DNA of 64,000 nt from Capra hircus. Taxonomy: Eukaryota > Chordata > Mammalia > Artiodactyla > Bovidae. Position 1 is the stretch's first letter; every line of letters starts with the position of its first letter. Location of the stretch: the NCBI RefSeq assembly GCF_001704415.2, contig NC_030808.1, positions 79,018,594 through 79,082,593 on the forward strand, given 5' to 3'. Of this stretch, positions 1-10,990 are shown piece after piece. The notes below the pieces were generated by a model. That model worked only from the letters and a program-made list of their open reading frames with translations. It was not told the origin of the DNA and ran no database searches. Position numbers and translations under genes: made by a program.

Positions 1-1300
1 TTTTAGTTTGTAATGGCTGATGATGTTGAACATCTCCTTATGTGTTTATTTGCCATTTGTAGATCCCCTGTGATAAAATGTCTATTCAAATCTCATGCCT
101 ATTTGAAAACAGACTGCCTGTTTTCTTTGGATGGCATTTTGACAGTTTTTTATCTAGTTTTGATATGAGTCCTTTGTCAGATGTGTGATTTGCAACTATA
201 TTCTCCAAACATTTCCTTGTCTTTTCATTTCCTTAGTATTATTTTTCATAGAGACAAAGTTTGTAATTTTTATGAAGTCTGATCAGTTTATCATTTTTTC
301 TTTTATCTATTATGTTTTTGCGTTATAGCTAAGAAATTTTTGCCTAATCTTAGCTTATGAAGATTTTTTTCTGATTTCACTTCTAAAAGTCATAGTTTTA
401 TGTTTTATCTTTGTATCTGAGATTCATTTTAAGTTAATTTTTTCTAGAATATGTGAGGATTAGATTGAAATGGTTCATATGTTTGCATATGGATCTTCAA
501 TGATCCCAACATGATCTTGTTAGTAAGTTAGATTGCCTTTGCGTTTGTATAAAATATCAACTAGCTGTATTCATGTGAGTCTATTTACAAATGCTGTATT
601 CTGTTCCAATGGTCTCTGTGACTCTTCTTTTTCCAAAACCACACTGTCTGATGACTTTACCATAGGTCTTGAAATCAAGATAGGGTGGGAAGAATTCTCT
701 AATATTCTTCTTTTTTCAATTTTGTTTTGGTTATTCTAGTTCTTTTGCCTTTCTATATAAACTTTAGAATCAACTCCTTTGTATCTACAAAAAAAAAAAA
801 AAAAAAGAAAACTTGCAACGATGTTGATTGGAATTTAATTCTAGACATCAGTTCTTAGAGAATCAGCATCTTAACTATAGTGAGTCTTCCAAGCCATGAA
901 CATAGTATATATTCCTATTTGCACTATATAAACTTTAGAATCAACTCCTTTGCATCTACCAAAAAAAAAAAGAAAACTTGCAATGATGTTGATTGGAATT
1001 TAATTCTAGACATCAGTTCTTAGAGAATCAGCATCTTAACTATAGTGAGTCTTCCAAGCCATGAACATAGTATATATTCCTATTTGCACTATATAAACTT
1101 TAGAATCAACTCCTTTGTATCTACCAAAAAAAAACTTGCAATGATGTTGGTTGGAATTTAATTCTATATATCAGTTCATAGGGAATCAACATCTTAACTA
1201 TAGTGAGTCTTCCAAGCCATGAACATAGTATATATTCCTATTTGCACTTATTTACTTACTTTGATAGTGTCTTACTTTCAATAGTTATTGTTGTTTCTAA
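1..1300 (-). mobile_element. L1 LINE relic, ORF2 region, antisense
   Basis: Read on the minus strand this is degraded L1 ORF2, covering the part after the reverse-transcriptase core. Seen on the plus strand are the usual antisense landmarks in order: the 'gttgaacatctcctt..tgtgtttatttgcc' region near the start, 'cctttgtcag' near 170, and the 'cacactgtctgatgactt..cttgaaatcaag' block around 640-680. No frame stays open. The left end runs out of the window. The right part, 753-1249, is a tandem triplication listed separately. Age and subfamily cannot be judged by eye beyond an old mammalian L1. Confidence 0.75.
753..1249. repeat. Tandem triplication, unit about 165-171 bp
   Basis: Three head-to-tail copies of the same segment begin with 'ctatataaactttagaat' at 753, 924 and 1089, giving periods of 171 and 165. 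The period differs because each copy has a different A-run after 'tctac' (about 18, 12 and 9 A). Copies 1 and 2 are nearly identical; copy 3 carries more changes, such as 'ttggttgg' and 'tatatatcag'. The unit is part of the surrounding antisense L1, so the duplication happened after L1 insertion. Confidence 0.93.
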
Positions 1301-1309
1301 TTTTAAAAT

Positions 1310-2890
1310 TAAAAGGGCTTTCAGTAGGCAATGAACAAGGCAGATCAGAAGAGTAGAACTGGAGATTAGAGATGTCCATCATCAAAAGCTGGGAGCAGAC
1401 TCAGATGCCAGTGGAGTGAGGGATTCTAGTAGTGAGATATAGCTTCTGGGGAGTATGGTGTGGAGTAGCTGTTGTTCAGAGTTAGGAAGTACCAGGGAGA
1501 GGTGGAGGTTCCAGCAGGAAGTCTGATATTGATGAGATCATGTCACATGCCAGTTCGGGGTCTGGGCATTTCAAAAGATTAGGAAGCCGGATCCTAGCTA
1601 TTGGGATTCAGGAGGGGAATATTCAGTCTCTTATTGTAGTGGAGAGGGTTAGCATGGGCCTAGGACAGTAGCAAGTATTACTAGATACTAAAGCGGGAGT
1701 GAACACAGGGGGCTATAGGAGAGGAACAAGGCAGTGCTCCAAATATGGACTTGACATCACTGTGGAAGGATTGGCCAGCCCACTAAATTCTGAGTTTCTT
1801 GGGGAACTAAACTAAGGCTCCTGAAATTATACTTGACCAAGTTCTAAATTGGTCCTAGACGTTGTGCAATGCTGAGCCTGAAGGTGGAATTCAAATAGGC
1901 CCATTTGTGACGAGAGGAGGAATGTCGGGGTAGAAAGCCAGGTGGAGCAGTCCTCATTTGTTCGCTTATTCACCCAGTATTTAATACATGAAAGGCATTC
2001 TTACCTTTATCGCCGCAGTCCACAGCAATGCTGTCTACTTGTGGAATGAGCAGATAGTATGCCTACACACGCTTGAACACACCCCCTCATTCACACATGT
2101 GTGTGCTCATGCACACATGCATGGGTGGTTGCACAGGAAGAATGGCAAGCACTGGCCAAATGCCAGCTGGGAAACCCACAGTGATACTGACCCTGAGGCA
2201 CTGGGAGCCCCATGGATCAGTTCACCAGGTAGCTGCTAACATCAAAGAGCACTGGGAATGTCCCAGAACTGGGACAAAGGTGACTGTAACTCTGAGGTCT
2301 TGTGATGCCAGAGAATAAGTTGATACATTTCCTTTGGACTGAAAAAATTCTAGGTGGCATTTGAATAGCTGAGCCTAAGGTCACAATGAATTGGCCAAAG
2401 AAAGGAAGAGGACATATTAAAAATATAGTACGTAGTTCTTGATTTAAATAGCAACATGAGTGGGCTTTTTTCCACCCCCCAACAGGAAAGAGGATTAGCA
2501 GCTTCTTTTCAGCATCTAGAAGCAAGAAGACAGTTAGTCTCTTGAACTTGAACTTGCTTATTATAAGCCCTTATCATAAACCATCGCTCTCTGTGTACTG
2601 ATTTCTAGCCAACGATTAACCGGATGTGACCTTAGAGCTTTGATAATAGCTAGAGAACTCACTCAGCAGAGGGAAGCCTGCTAATTTATGAACAAAGCAG
2701 GTATTTACAGACCCCTTCAGCCTCAGGTGAGTACTTTTCCATCCAGGTGGCTTAAGAAGTCACAAACACAGAGCTCTGATGGGCCCCTGAGCATGGGCTT
2801 CTGCTGACTATCAGGAAAGATGAGGCGATCTAGACCTGACTGGAAATGACTCAATGCCAAAATCATGAGACCAGCCGCCTGCTATGTAGG
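1310..2890. other. Unassigned DNA
   Basis: No repeat family or exon is recognised. Only short frames (at most about 100 codons) occur, with no start context or motif. At 2085-2135 there is a stretch of alternating purine-pyrimidine CA/TG with short palindromes. Confidence 0.5.
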
Positions 2891-2899
2891 GTTGAAATT

Positions 2900-3340
2900 C
2901 AATGCCAAGATCTCCATATAATAAGATCACTGACAATAATGCCATTCATTTTTGTGTACATTACACTTTACAATTTTTTGTGCATCCTTTATCATGACAA
3001 TATTTTTTCTGTATGATTCTATTTATATGAAGTTCAAAAAGAAACTCAAGTGAACTATAACCTTCAGAGATGCATGCTTAGGTAGTAAAACTACACAGCA
3101 AATTAAAGAAATGATCTGAATAACATCAGGAGAGCAGCGATTCTAAGGGAGAGAGCAGGTGTGACTGGGGGCACACGCAAGCCTTCTAGGGTACTGGTGT
3201 GTCCTATTTCTTCACTTGGGTGGAGTTTACGCAGGGATTTACTTTGTAATAATTCATTAAGCTGTACATTTATGATCTATGCACTTTGTGCATGAGTTTA
3301 TGTCTTACTTTATACACAAACAAAAAGATGAAAAAGAAAA
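2900..3340 (+). mobile_element. L1 3' UTR remnant (sense), preceded by a short MIR-like piece
   Basis: From about 3000 the sequence follows the old L1 3' UTR pattern: 'tgtatgattctatttatatgaa', then a divergent middle, then 'ttcattaagctgtacatttatgatctatgcactttgtg' and an A-rich end at 3320-3345. The 2930-2990 piece ('tacattacactttacaattt') resembles a minus-strand MIR3 end. No coding capacity remains. Confidence 0.6.
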
Positions 3341-3344
3341 GAAA

Positions 3345-4150
3345 ATCAGTTTCTTTCCTTTGCCTCATTCCAGCCATGATTGGTTGTTAGTTATTGAGAT
3401 CCTAGGCTAGAGATGGCTAAAGCAAACACAGTATCTAACATGCCTTGGTGGTATTTTGGATAGATTGATCTTTCACATCCCTTAATTAAAAAAGTCTCCA
3501 TCTCTCTATATAGTCCCAGTCTGAGAGTCCCGTGAAAGGATTAGAAACTTGTTAAAAGTCACCAACTAATGTCAGAGTTAGAATTTGATCCCAGGTGTTC
3601 TGACTCTACATCTAATGTTCTTGAGTGATGATACTAATATTTTATTCCCAGATTTTAAAATTCCACATATTTCTTTATTTCAAATGAAACTGAGTTGGGT
3701 ATCTTGGCAAATGTCCTTTGGTTTTCAAACTTGTTTTAAAGAGTAAAGAATGTTTGGCTGTATACTAATTAGAAATGCCAAAGAAAGGTTCACTTAGTAC
3801 TGAGAATTAATTGAGTAGGAAAGATGTGACTGGTTTCCTAGTGACCACAGCATCTTGAAAAATTAGAATTCTTTACATGTAAGATTCAATCTCGTTATAA
3901 TATTTTTATATACCAATATATTGGAAATATATTAGGTGTTCATTGTATGTATTTAGAAAACTTCAGGAGAGATAAATAAGGAAATAAAAAGCACCCACAA
4001 CCCCAACCTTCAGAGATAAGCATTGTTAAATTTTGATGTTTTGAATCTATGTTTGTTTAAAAAGTGTTTGCAAAACTGATATCCTAAAAATAGTTCTGAA
4101 ACTTTTTAATCTTAGAAGTATTTTTTCTTACTATTAAGTCTTCAGACAGA
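3345..4150. other. AT-rich unassigned DNA with a MIR-like scrap
   Basis: Mostly unrecognised AT-rich sequence. A short piece at about 3520-3630 ends with 'tttgatcccaggtgttctgactc', the pattern of the tRNA-like part of MIR on the minus strand. Nothing else is supported. Confidence 0.4.
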
Positions 4151-4257
4151 AGCCAGGTATGTCTCCGTTTGCCTGGCAAAGCAATAAATCTATCCTTTTC
4201 TGCTTCACCAAAAACTCTGTCTCTGGGATTTGATTCATTTGGCCCCAGTATACAGAG
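4150..4257 (+). mobile_element. Possible LTR end (R-U5-like) of an old endogenous retrovirus
   Basis: A polyadenylation signal (aataaa at 4183) is followed by a C/T-rich stretch and 'aaaactctgtctctggga', the arrangement seen at the R-U5 end of mammalian retroviral LTRs. Only about 100 bases are present, with no U3, no internal region and no partner LTR. A Bov-tA begins directly after it. This could also be a non-LTR retroelement end. Confidence 0.33.
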
Positions 4258-4478
4258 GGGTCTTCTCAGGTGGCTCAGTGGTAAAGTAATCCTCCTGCCA
4301 ATGCAAGAGACGCAGGAAATGTGGGTTTGAACTCTGGGTCAGGAATATAACCTTAAATAGAAAATGGCAACCCGCTCCAATATTCTTGCCTGAAAAATCC
4401 CATGGACAGTGGAGCCTGGAGGGCTACAGTCCATAGGGTTGCAAAGAGTGGGACATGACTGAGCATATATACCCAACA
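4258..4478 (+). mobile_element. Bov-tA SINE
   Basis: It has the tRNA-derived head ('caggtggctcagtggtaaag') with B-box-like 'gggtttgaactctgg', then the body 'cccatggacagtggagcctgg' and the 'gactgagca' end. It is full length but diverged. It is transcribed by RNA polymerase III and mobilised in trans by BovB in ruminants (family knowledge). Confidence 0.93.
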
Positions 4479-4484
4479 CATTTT

Positions 4485-4770
4485 TAAGGCCTACACAACG
4501 TAACGTTGTATAAATGAATATATCATGTTTTTCAAAAAGCCAATTTCTTTTTGTGGGCTATTTGATTTTTTCAAATTACTTTGATTGTGAAAAACATGGT
4601 AAGCATTTTTGTAAATGAATCTGTGCACATAACAATTATTATTTCCTTATAGTACATTCCTAGAAGTGAAAGAGGTGTGTCTGGGTCAAAGGATACACAC
4701 ATTTTAAAGGCTTTTGATATATTTGCCAAATTGCCTTTCAGAGAGATTGTCCCAATTTATGCTCCCATAA
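4485..4770 (-). mobile_element. Old L1-like relic, antisense
   Basis: The segment 'cattcctagaagtgaaag..gtctgggtcaaaggata' followed by 'tgccaaattgcctttcagagagattgt' and 'atttatgctcccata' follows a recurrent antisense L1-type block. It is divergent and has no open frame. It ends where the BovB piece begins. Confidence 0.5.
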
Positions 4771-5312
4771 GGAAGCTGAAGTTGAATGATTCTATGAAGA
4801 CCTACAAGACCGCCTGCTGCTGCTAAGTCACTTCAGTCGCGTCCGACTCTGTGCGACCCCATAGACGGCAGCCCACCAGGCTCCCCCGTCCCTGGGATTC
4901 TCCAGGCAAGAACACTGGAGTGGTCCTTTTCATTATAGGGGATTGGAATGCAAAAGTAACAGGCAAGTTTGGCCTCGGAATACATGAAGCAGGGCAAAGG
5001 CCAACAGAGTTTCGCTAAGAGAACATACTGGTCATAGCAAGCATTACTATGAACAAAGCTAATGGAGGTGACGGAATTGCAGCTGAGCAATATCTAATCC
5101 TAAAAGACGATGCTGTTAAAGTGCTGTACTCAATATGCCAGCAAGTTTGGAAAACTCAACACTGGCCACAGGACTGGAAAAGGTCAGTTTTCATTCCAGT
5201 CCCAAAGAAAGGCAATGCCAAAGAATATTCAATCTACTGCACAATTGTGCTCATTTCACATGCTAATGAGGTAATGCTCAAAATCCTTCAGACTAGACTT
5301 CAATACCATATA
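4771..5312 (+). pseudogene. BovB LINE relic, endonuclease-end joined to RT start, SINE-split
   Basis: Two BovB parts are joined. Positions 4771-4810 and 4924-5040 come from the endonuclease half of the ORF. 5041-5312 comes from the beginning of the reverse-transcriptase half. In full BovB these are well over a kilobase apart, so an internal deletion has occurred near 5040. The 102-codon frame at 5049-5357 shows the RT entry region: 'ILKDDAVKVL', 'WPQDWKRSVFIPVPKKGNAKE' reduced by substitutions, and 'LISHA'. It runs off into non-BovB sequence after about residue 88. An antisense SINE (4811-4923) lies inside. It is dead: no catalytic YADD and no 5' end. Confidence 0.88.
4811..4923 (-). mobile_element. 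BovA2-type SINE fragment inside BovB
   Basis: Antisense right half of a BovA element: (CTG)n-like tail at 4813-4824, then 'cacttcagtcgcgtccgac' and 'ggctcccccgtccctggg', ending 'aacactggagtgg'. BovB sequence stands on both sides. The three retained CpG pairs near 4840-4855 suggest a fairly recent insertion. Confidence 0.85.
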
Positions 5313-5314
5313 AA

Positions 5315-7385
5315 AGTGTTTCCCCCAGCCGTGCCAACACTAGATATTCTAATCTGAAATGTAAAAAACATTGTTTGCTAGTAAGTTTCCATTTTCTTGT
5401 GGTTTTTTAGCTTTTCTGTTGATTTAATTCCTTTAGTCCTTTAAGAAAAAATTGTATATTATCTCTCCTTATAGGAGTCCTGATGATCAAACATGAATTA
5501 CAGATCTGAGATATCTCACCTGTCTATGCATATTTAAAATTTTCCACCTAAAACATGATGAGAATCCATTACTAAGAGAAAGGAAAATGGATTTTTGTCT
5601 GTGTTAATACTGCAGTTCCCAAGTGAATCACTTATTTACCTACCTAATGCCCCATTAGGCGTTCTAAGCACATTCACATAGTGTTAAAATACCTAATGAT
5701 CACTCATAGAAATGGAAAGTCAAACAAGCCCAGTGTATCAATTTGCCAGATTCAACAAACTCTTTGGTAATGTGCTTACGAGACCCTATGGGGGACAGCA
5801 GTTAAGAATAGGTTAGACAGCCCATTAGCTTATGAAAAGAGCTGTCGATGCAATCATAATCTATTTGCTTGCATTTCACTGACATTTTTCTGAGCTTATG
5901 GTGATAGAAAGCTATTTCCCACATTCCTACTTGGGCACTCAGCAGAACGATGGGCAGGTTAAATCGCAATAAAACAAGTATTGCTGGGATGCAAATCTTT
6001 CTGTAGCTGAAAGAATGCTAGGCCCCAGGTGGAATTCCACGTATTCGAAATATTTTTTGATGCCATAAAATCCTAACACAGCAACATAATTGGGACAGTG
6101 CTTTGGCTTACATTCTATTGGGATTTGACTTATTAGTGATAGCTTGATTAACAAGGCTTCTGGAAAGAAATCTCCTTTCAGTAAAACATCAGCCTGGGGG
6201 AAAGCAGTTTGGAAGAAGTATGGGCTTGTTCTTTGTTATTCCAGAACTCTAGAGGGAAGAACTGAGGTCAGTGGGTGGAAATAACAAACTCAGATTATAG
6301 ATTATTTTAAGGAATACATTTCTAACAACCAGAGTGGTGCCAAGAATGGCTGCCTTGTGCAGTAGGCAATACCTCTTTTCTGGTAAGGGTCCCAGCTTCT
6401 GCTGGAGGAGTAGGCAGGGATGCTGGAAAGGAGTTTCCTTTATTGTGACACCCAGGGTCTGTGTTTTCAGACAGCATCACAAGCACATTTTTGCATGGGT
6501 CGCTCTACCACTGCCTGTTTACTAAGCAACAAGAAATGTGGGAAATTCCAAGTTCATAATTTTCATACGGCTTATTCTTTTTCGATGAATATGCTAGTCA
6601 AATACAAATTGCAAAGGTAAGGACCATCATCAGCTGAGTCAAGCCAAAGTGTCAGGTTAGATTATTCTCCCCGAATCTCAAACATATACATTTCTTTCTC
6701 ACAGAAGCTTTGTTGAAGGCTGGAGGATTCTCCAAGGCAGCTCACTTTCAATCGGTGACTTAAAAATCGATTCTAGTTAATTTTGCACCATGTCTCTCTC
6801 AGCGTATGACTATGGGGGTCTCCATGGCAGGGGAAGAGAAAGTATGGAAGACTCACACACTCTTTTCTGTGCTTCTACTTACGTCACTTCTACTTACTGT
6901 CTGTTGGTCGGAACTAGTCACATGGTCCATTCTAGTTGCAAACGAGAGTGGAAAATACAGTCTGCCTGTGTTCCTAGGAAGAGATAAGTGACGTAGGTCT
7001 TGTGAATGCATAGCATTATTTTTTGACAAATTTTTTCCTAAGTTTTCTTTACTTTTATATTCTACCTTGAAAGAAAAAGTACTGTGAGCTTTACACCATC
7101 ATAGAGCATGACTATGTGCTTCCCCACATAGACAATTGATTTTATGTAATTTTTAGCAGTTCTTTTACTTTCTCCACAGTTACAAAAAGTTTGTCTCCTC
7201 TGAGAAGATGGGGGTTTGCGCATCCTTGCCCTCTGTCCTGAAGTTTTATCTATTTGAAGTAGGGTTATCAATAGCCTCTAAGTAGTTCTAACATATCTTT
7301 CTAATATTTTTCTGACTTTTAGCTCTGGGTTCCATAGCTCTGGGCTTCATGACTGATCGCCGTTGAGGAAGAGGAATGATGAGTT
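5315..7385. other. Unassigned DNA
   Basis: About 2 kb with no recognised repeat. Short frames only. An exact octamer ATGCAAAT sits at 5989-5996 within a stretch (5820-6160) that looks non-repetitive; this is one possible POU site, no more. No splice-flanked exon is evident. Confidence 0.45.
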
Positions 7386-7386
7386 T

Positions 7387-7790
7387 GCTAGGGCTGTCAA
7401 AACCAAGTACCACAACCTGAGTGGCTTAGATAATAGAACTTTGTTGTCCCACAGTTCTGAAGGCTGGAAGTCTGAGAGCAAGGTGCTCTTTCTGAAGGCT
7501 CTGAGGGAGCATCTGTTCTATGCCTCTCTCCTAGCTCCTGGCGATTTGCTGGCAGTCCTTGGTATTCTTTGGCTTGCAGGAGCATCTTCTTGATTTCTGC
7601 CTCCATCATCATATGGTGTTCTGCCTCTTTGTGTGTATCTCTCAGTGTCCAAATATCCCCTTTTTATAGGGATAACAGTAATTTTGGGTTAGGGACCACC
7701 CTAATGATCTTATTTTCACTTGGTGATCTCTATAAAGACCCTATCTCCACATAAGGTCACATTCTGAAGAAAGAGACCAGAGTTTTAGAC
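7387..7790 (+). mobile_element. Ancient interspersed repeat, family not assigned
   Basis: The opening 'tagggctgtcaaaaccaagtaccacaacctg' with 'cacagttctgaaggctggaagtc', 'ccttggtattctttggcttgcagg' and the closing 'aaggtcacattctgaag' is a repeat seen widely in placental genomes. I recognise the pattern but cannot name the family safely. The overlapping frames at 7363-7612 on both strands are shadows in this repeat. Confidence 0.6.
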
Positions 7791-7794
7791 CTGA

Positions 7795-8900
7795 CTTTCC
7801 TTTTCTGAGCCTCTGTGCTTTCACCTACAAGAAGAGGAGGCTAGGCTGGTGAACTTTGAAGCCTCTGTTACACAGTCGGTGATACTCTACGATACAAAGA
7901 CATCATGATCGAAGGATCCATGGCTAGAAGAGTCTATGGCTTTCTGAGTTCCCAGTTTTCTTTTATAGCATGGCTTACGTGCAGGAAAAAGAGGTCACAA
8001 CTGTGACTTACGCGTTTAGGGTCTCACTCTGACAAGCAGGTTTGAATCCATTCTCTCTCCCTTTCGTATATGTACAGTGATATGCACACAGATATGTTTT
8101 TGAATAGAAAAAGGAGATATTTTTAATAGCAAAGTTTTTTTAATCCCTCCCCTTTTTTTCCTGGAAAAAGATGAAATCATCTATTTATTCTGGATCAATT
8201 ACAAGCACTAGAAAGCACAGGAGGAACAGAAAGCTTAATCACAAATAAATATACCCGGAGAGGGGGTGGTTACAGAGGAAACTGCTATTGATTGGCCTTG
8301 TAAAATCTGCTGCTGAATCGATAGCAATTTCTGGAAATGCCAGACATTTATTTTGTGTGGCTCAAACAACAGAGATAATAATAAACGTACTTATGAAGTA
8401 GGTCTCTTGACACTATTTCCTTGAGTCCCTTATAAGAGCACACATACATAATAGGTGGGAGAACGCTATAGTGAATGGACTTCAGATTTAAATCCAGGCT
8501 GAGACACCCACTCCCACTCTCTCCTCTATGTTGGACATCATATTTGAATAAATCTGTATTGAAGAAACACAGATAATTCACCTGCGTGAAGAGATGGGAG
8601 AGGTATCCTTACCAGCTGTGGAAAGGCAGGCTTGTGCTTGTTCTGATGCTCAGGGAAGAAAGATTCTGAAACTACTGGAGCCTGCTCTTTCATTCTGAAT
8701 TTCTGTCCTGCTTTGTCCCCTTTACATAGCTCTCCTTGGAGCTTCTTTATGCTCCCTCACCCCTCCCCTTCATCCTCAGCCAAGCCCTTCTCCCTGCTCC
8801 TTGTGCAAGGGCATTTGATAAGCTTGCCAGGGCCAGTAGGCCTAAGAAATGACTCAGAGGTGTTTCATGAACAGGGGAGATGCTCAGCGTGCTTCAGCAC
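7795..8900. other. Unassigned DNA, possible MIR scrap
   Basis: No clear family. Positions 8470-8510 ('ggacttcagatttaaatccaggctgagacac') loosely resemble the plus-strand MIR tRNA-like part. A T-rich run lies at 8130-8160. Confidence 0.35.
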
Positions 8901-8904
8901 AGTA

Positions 8905-9135
8905 AAAAGAGCTACCGTTTATCGAGTACCTTCATGTGCTGTGTATTTTACACTCACGACCTCATGTATTTCTTATGACAACCTTTTGAGCTACTATTAT
9001 TCTTCGAACTTTTTTTTTTGGTAGGAAATTGAAGCTCATCAGGGTTAAATTATGACCCAAGATCATGAAACTGTTACAAAACTGACTTACATTTGAACTG
9101 AGATCTGATTGTAAATTCTTTCCATTCGGCTTTTT
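8905..9135 (-). mobile_element. MIR SINE, antisense
   Basis: Order of motifs matches minus-strand MIR: 'taccgtttatcgagtaccttcatgtgctgtg', 'acgacctcatgtatttcttatgacaacc', then the 'aggaaattgaagctcatcagggttaaat' block and 'tttgaactgagatctga'. A T-run at about 9010-9019 interrupts the core. Confidence 0.7.
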
Positions 9136-9164
9136 CCCACTGGTGTGTGACTGGGACTGTGGGA

Positions 9165-9410
9165 AGTGAAGCTATAACATGAAGAGGGCCTTGAATGCCT
9201 GGTGAAAGCTTGTCAACAGTATTCCTGTGCAATAGGGAATATATGAAGGTTTCTTTGAAAACATGGATGGTATGATCAGACTAAATTTAGAGGGAGATCT
9301 TTTTGGTGTTTGTGTTTAGGATGAATTGATGCAGGTAAACTCACAGACTGGAGACCATAAAAAGGATGAAGAAGCAGATATGGTGGGAGGCAAAGATGCT
9401 CGGACTAGGA
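9165..9410 (-). mobile_element. L2 LINE remnant, antisense
   Basis: The antisense L2 pattern 'gaagagggccttgaatgcctgg..caatagggaa..atgatcagactaaat' is followed by a purine-rich stretch with 'agactggagac'. Strongly diverged. The 113-codon frame at 9326-9667 that starts here has no domain and spans the repeat boundary, so it is not called a gene. Confidence 0.5.
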
Positions 9411-10520
9411 GAGGGACAGTGAAATCACCAGGAGGTGGCTCTTGGCAGTTACAGGAGTGGAAATGTTTCCCCTTTGCCCAGATTTGTCTCTGGGTTCCTG
9501 CCCAGCTACCTCACCTTCTGTTTTGGGATGGTGGGAGGATTCCCTGGAGAATATTCATTCCCAGCCTGGGCTTCTTGATGCAAAGTCAATGTCAAAGATA
9601 TTACTGGATATGGATGCCTACTGAACTGGGAATAGATGGAGATCATTTTTCCATCCTGTTTTGTTAATGCATCTCTATTTAGTACAGGGCTGCTAAGAAT
9701 TTGAACTACTAATTTGGATGGTGGAAGAAGGTGTTCTTTCTATAAACTGGGAGATTTTTGGATCCTTGTTTGTGTCCCATCTCTTCACATTGAACCTATA
9801 TTTTTGTGAGAGTCTTCAGGCTCTGAGAGCCACAGTAAGTCTCCCTTGAGATGGGATTGGTGCTGACAGTGATGCTTTCCTTTCAATTACTCAAGAAACC
9901 AGCTCTCCTCAGATCCTAAATCAACCCCTGTTTCAAGAGCAGGTCCTGAAAGATAGCTCCCTAACTATTTAAAGAAGGGAAGTCAAAGAACCTTCTTGAA
10001 TGATCTATCCTGTGAGGACTCATGTGAGTCAATTCTTTAGATGCCTTTTGTGTGGGTATTTTGTGCCATCCCCTGTGCTGGGGCCCTTGGAGGAAGCCAA
10101 GAAGAATCATACAGAGTTTCTTCCTTGACAGTCTAGCAGGAGACTAAGCCCATGTTCATAAATAACCTTTATACTCTCCAGTTCACACCATGGAACCACC
10201 ACAGATAACACAGGCCATGAGGGTTCAAAGGGAAATAAGAAAGGGAAGCTGCAGGTTCTAGGTTCCCCTCGAATGAGAGGAAAAATTACTTCGAAATTTT
10301 GGGATATTTCAGGTGTAGAGAATGACAATAGCCAGGCGAGGCAGTGAGAAAGCACAGAGAATTCAAGGAATCCTAGAGAAGAACCCAGTTCACTGAGATG
10401 CGTGGAGCCTGTGGAAGGGATGAGTAGGGGGCTGAAGAGGTGGGTTAGCGCTAGATGGGGAAGACTACACATCACACAGAGGCAGTAACTCCACATCCGA
10501 AACTTTGACTACTTGGATGA
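9411..10520. other. Mostly unassigned DNA with an L2-like scrap
   Basis: Positions 10065-10185 ('ccatcccctgtgctggggcccttgg..cttgacagtctagcaggagactaa') look like antisense L2. The remainder is unrecognised. The 129-codon minus-strand frame at 10107-10496 has no recognisable domain and begins in this repeat, so it is left out. Confidence 0.4.
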
Positions 10521-10805
10521 AACAAGCCAAATACTCCAAAAGTACCATAATTTACCCAATATAATACAGACAACTGCAATTGCATTCATAATTTTAAAAA
10601 CTTTCAATAACAAAATCTCCAATTCCAGATGGTTTCACTGAAGATTTCCTTCCAACATTTAAAGAAGAGTTAACACCAATTTTCACATCTACTAGAAAAC
10701 AGAAGAGGACAAAATCGTCTTCAATTCATTTTATAAAGATAGTATCATTCTGATACTGAAATGACAAACACAGTACAAATAAAGATAACTAAAGATTAAC
10801 ACTCC

Positions 10806-10990
10806 CCACATGCATGCCAGGTTGCTTTAGTCATGCCCAACTATTTGTGACCCTATGCACTGTAGCCCACCAGGCTCCTATGTCCATGGGATTTTCTGGG
10901 CAATAATACTGGAGTGGGTTGCCATGCCCTCCTCCAGGGGATCTGCCCTAACCAGGGACAGAACCCAGGTCTCCTGCATGATTGTATCAG
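10806..10990 (-). mobile_element. Bov-tA/BovA SINE, antisense, within L1
   Basis: Antisense body 'gcccaactatttgtgaccctatgcactgtagcccaccaggctcc' runs on to 'ccatgccctcctccagggg' and the head end 'cccaggtctcctgcatg'. No clean target-site duplication is seen, and L1 sequence is missing across the insertion. Confidence 0.87.

Noticed and set aside
753..1249. Possible CRISPR or satellite array
   Set aside because: Three long direct copies with no spacers, made of L1 sequence, in a mammalian genome: a local duplication, not a CRISPR array or established satellite.
4258..4478. tRNA-like sequences in Bov-tA heads (here and at about twenty other sites)
   Set aside because: The heads keep promoter-like boxes but cannot fold as full tRNAs and are joined to SINE bodies; no genuine tRNA gene was seen.
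9326..9667. 113-codon frame beginning MMQVNSQTGDHKKDEEADM
   Set aside because: Its first third lies in antisense L2; the rest has no domain.
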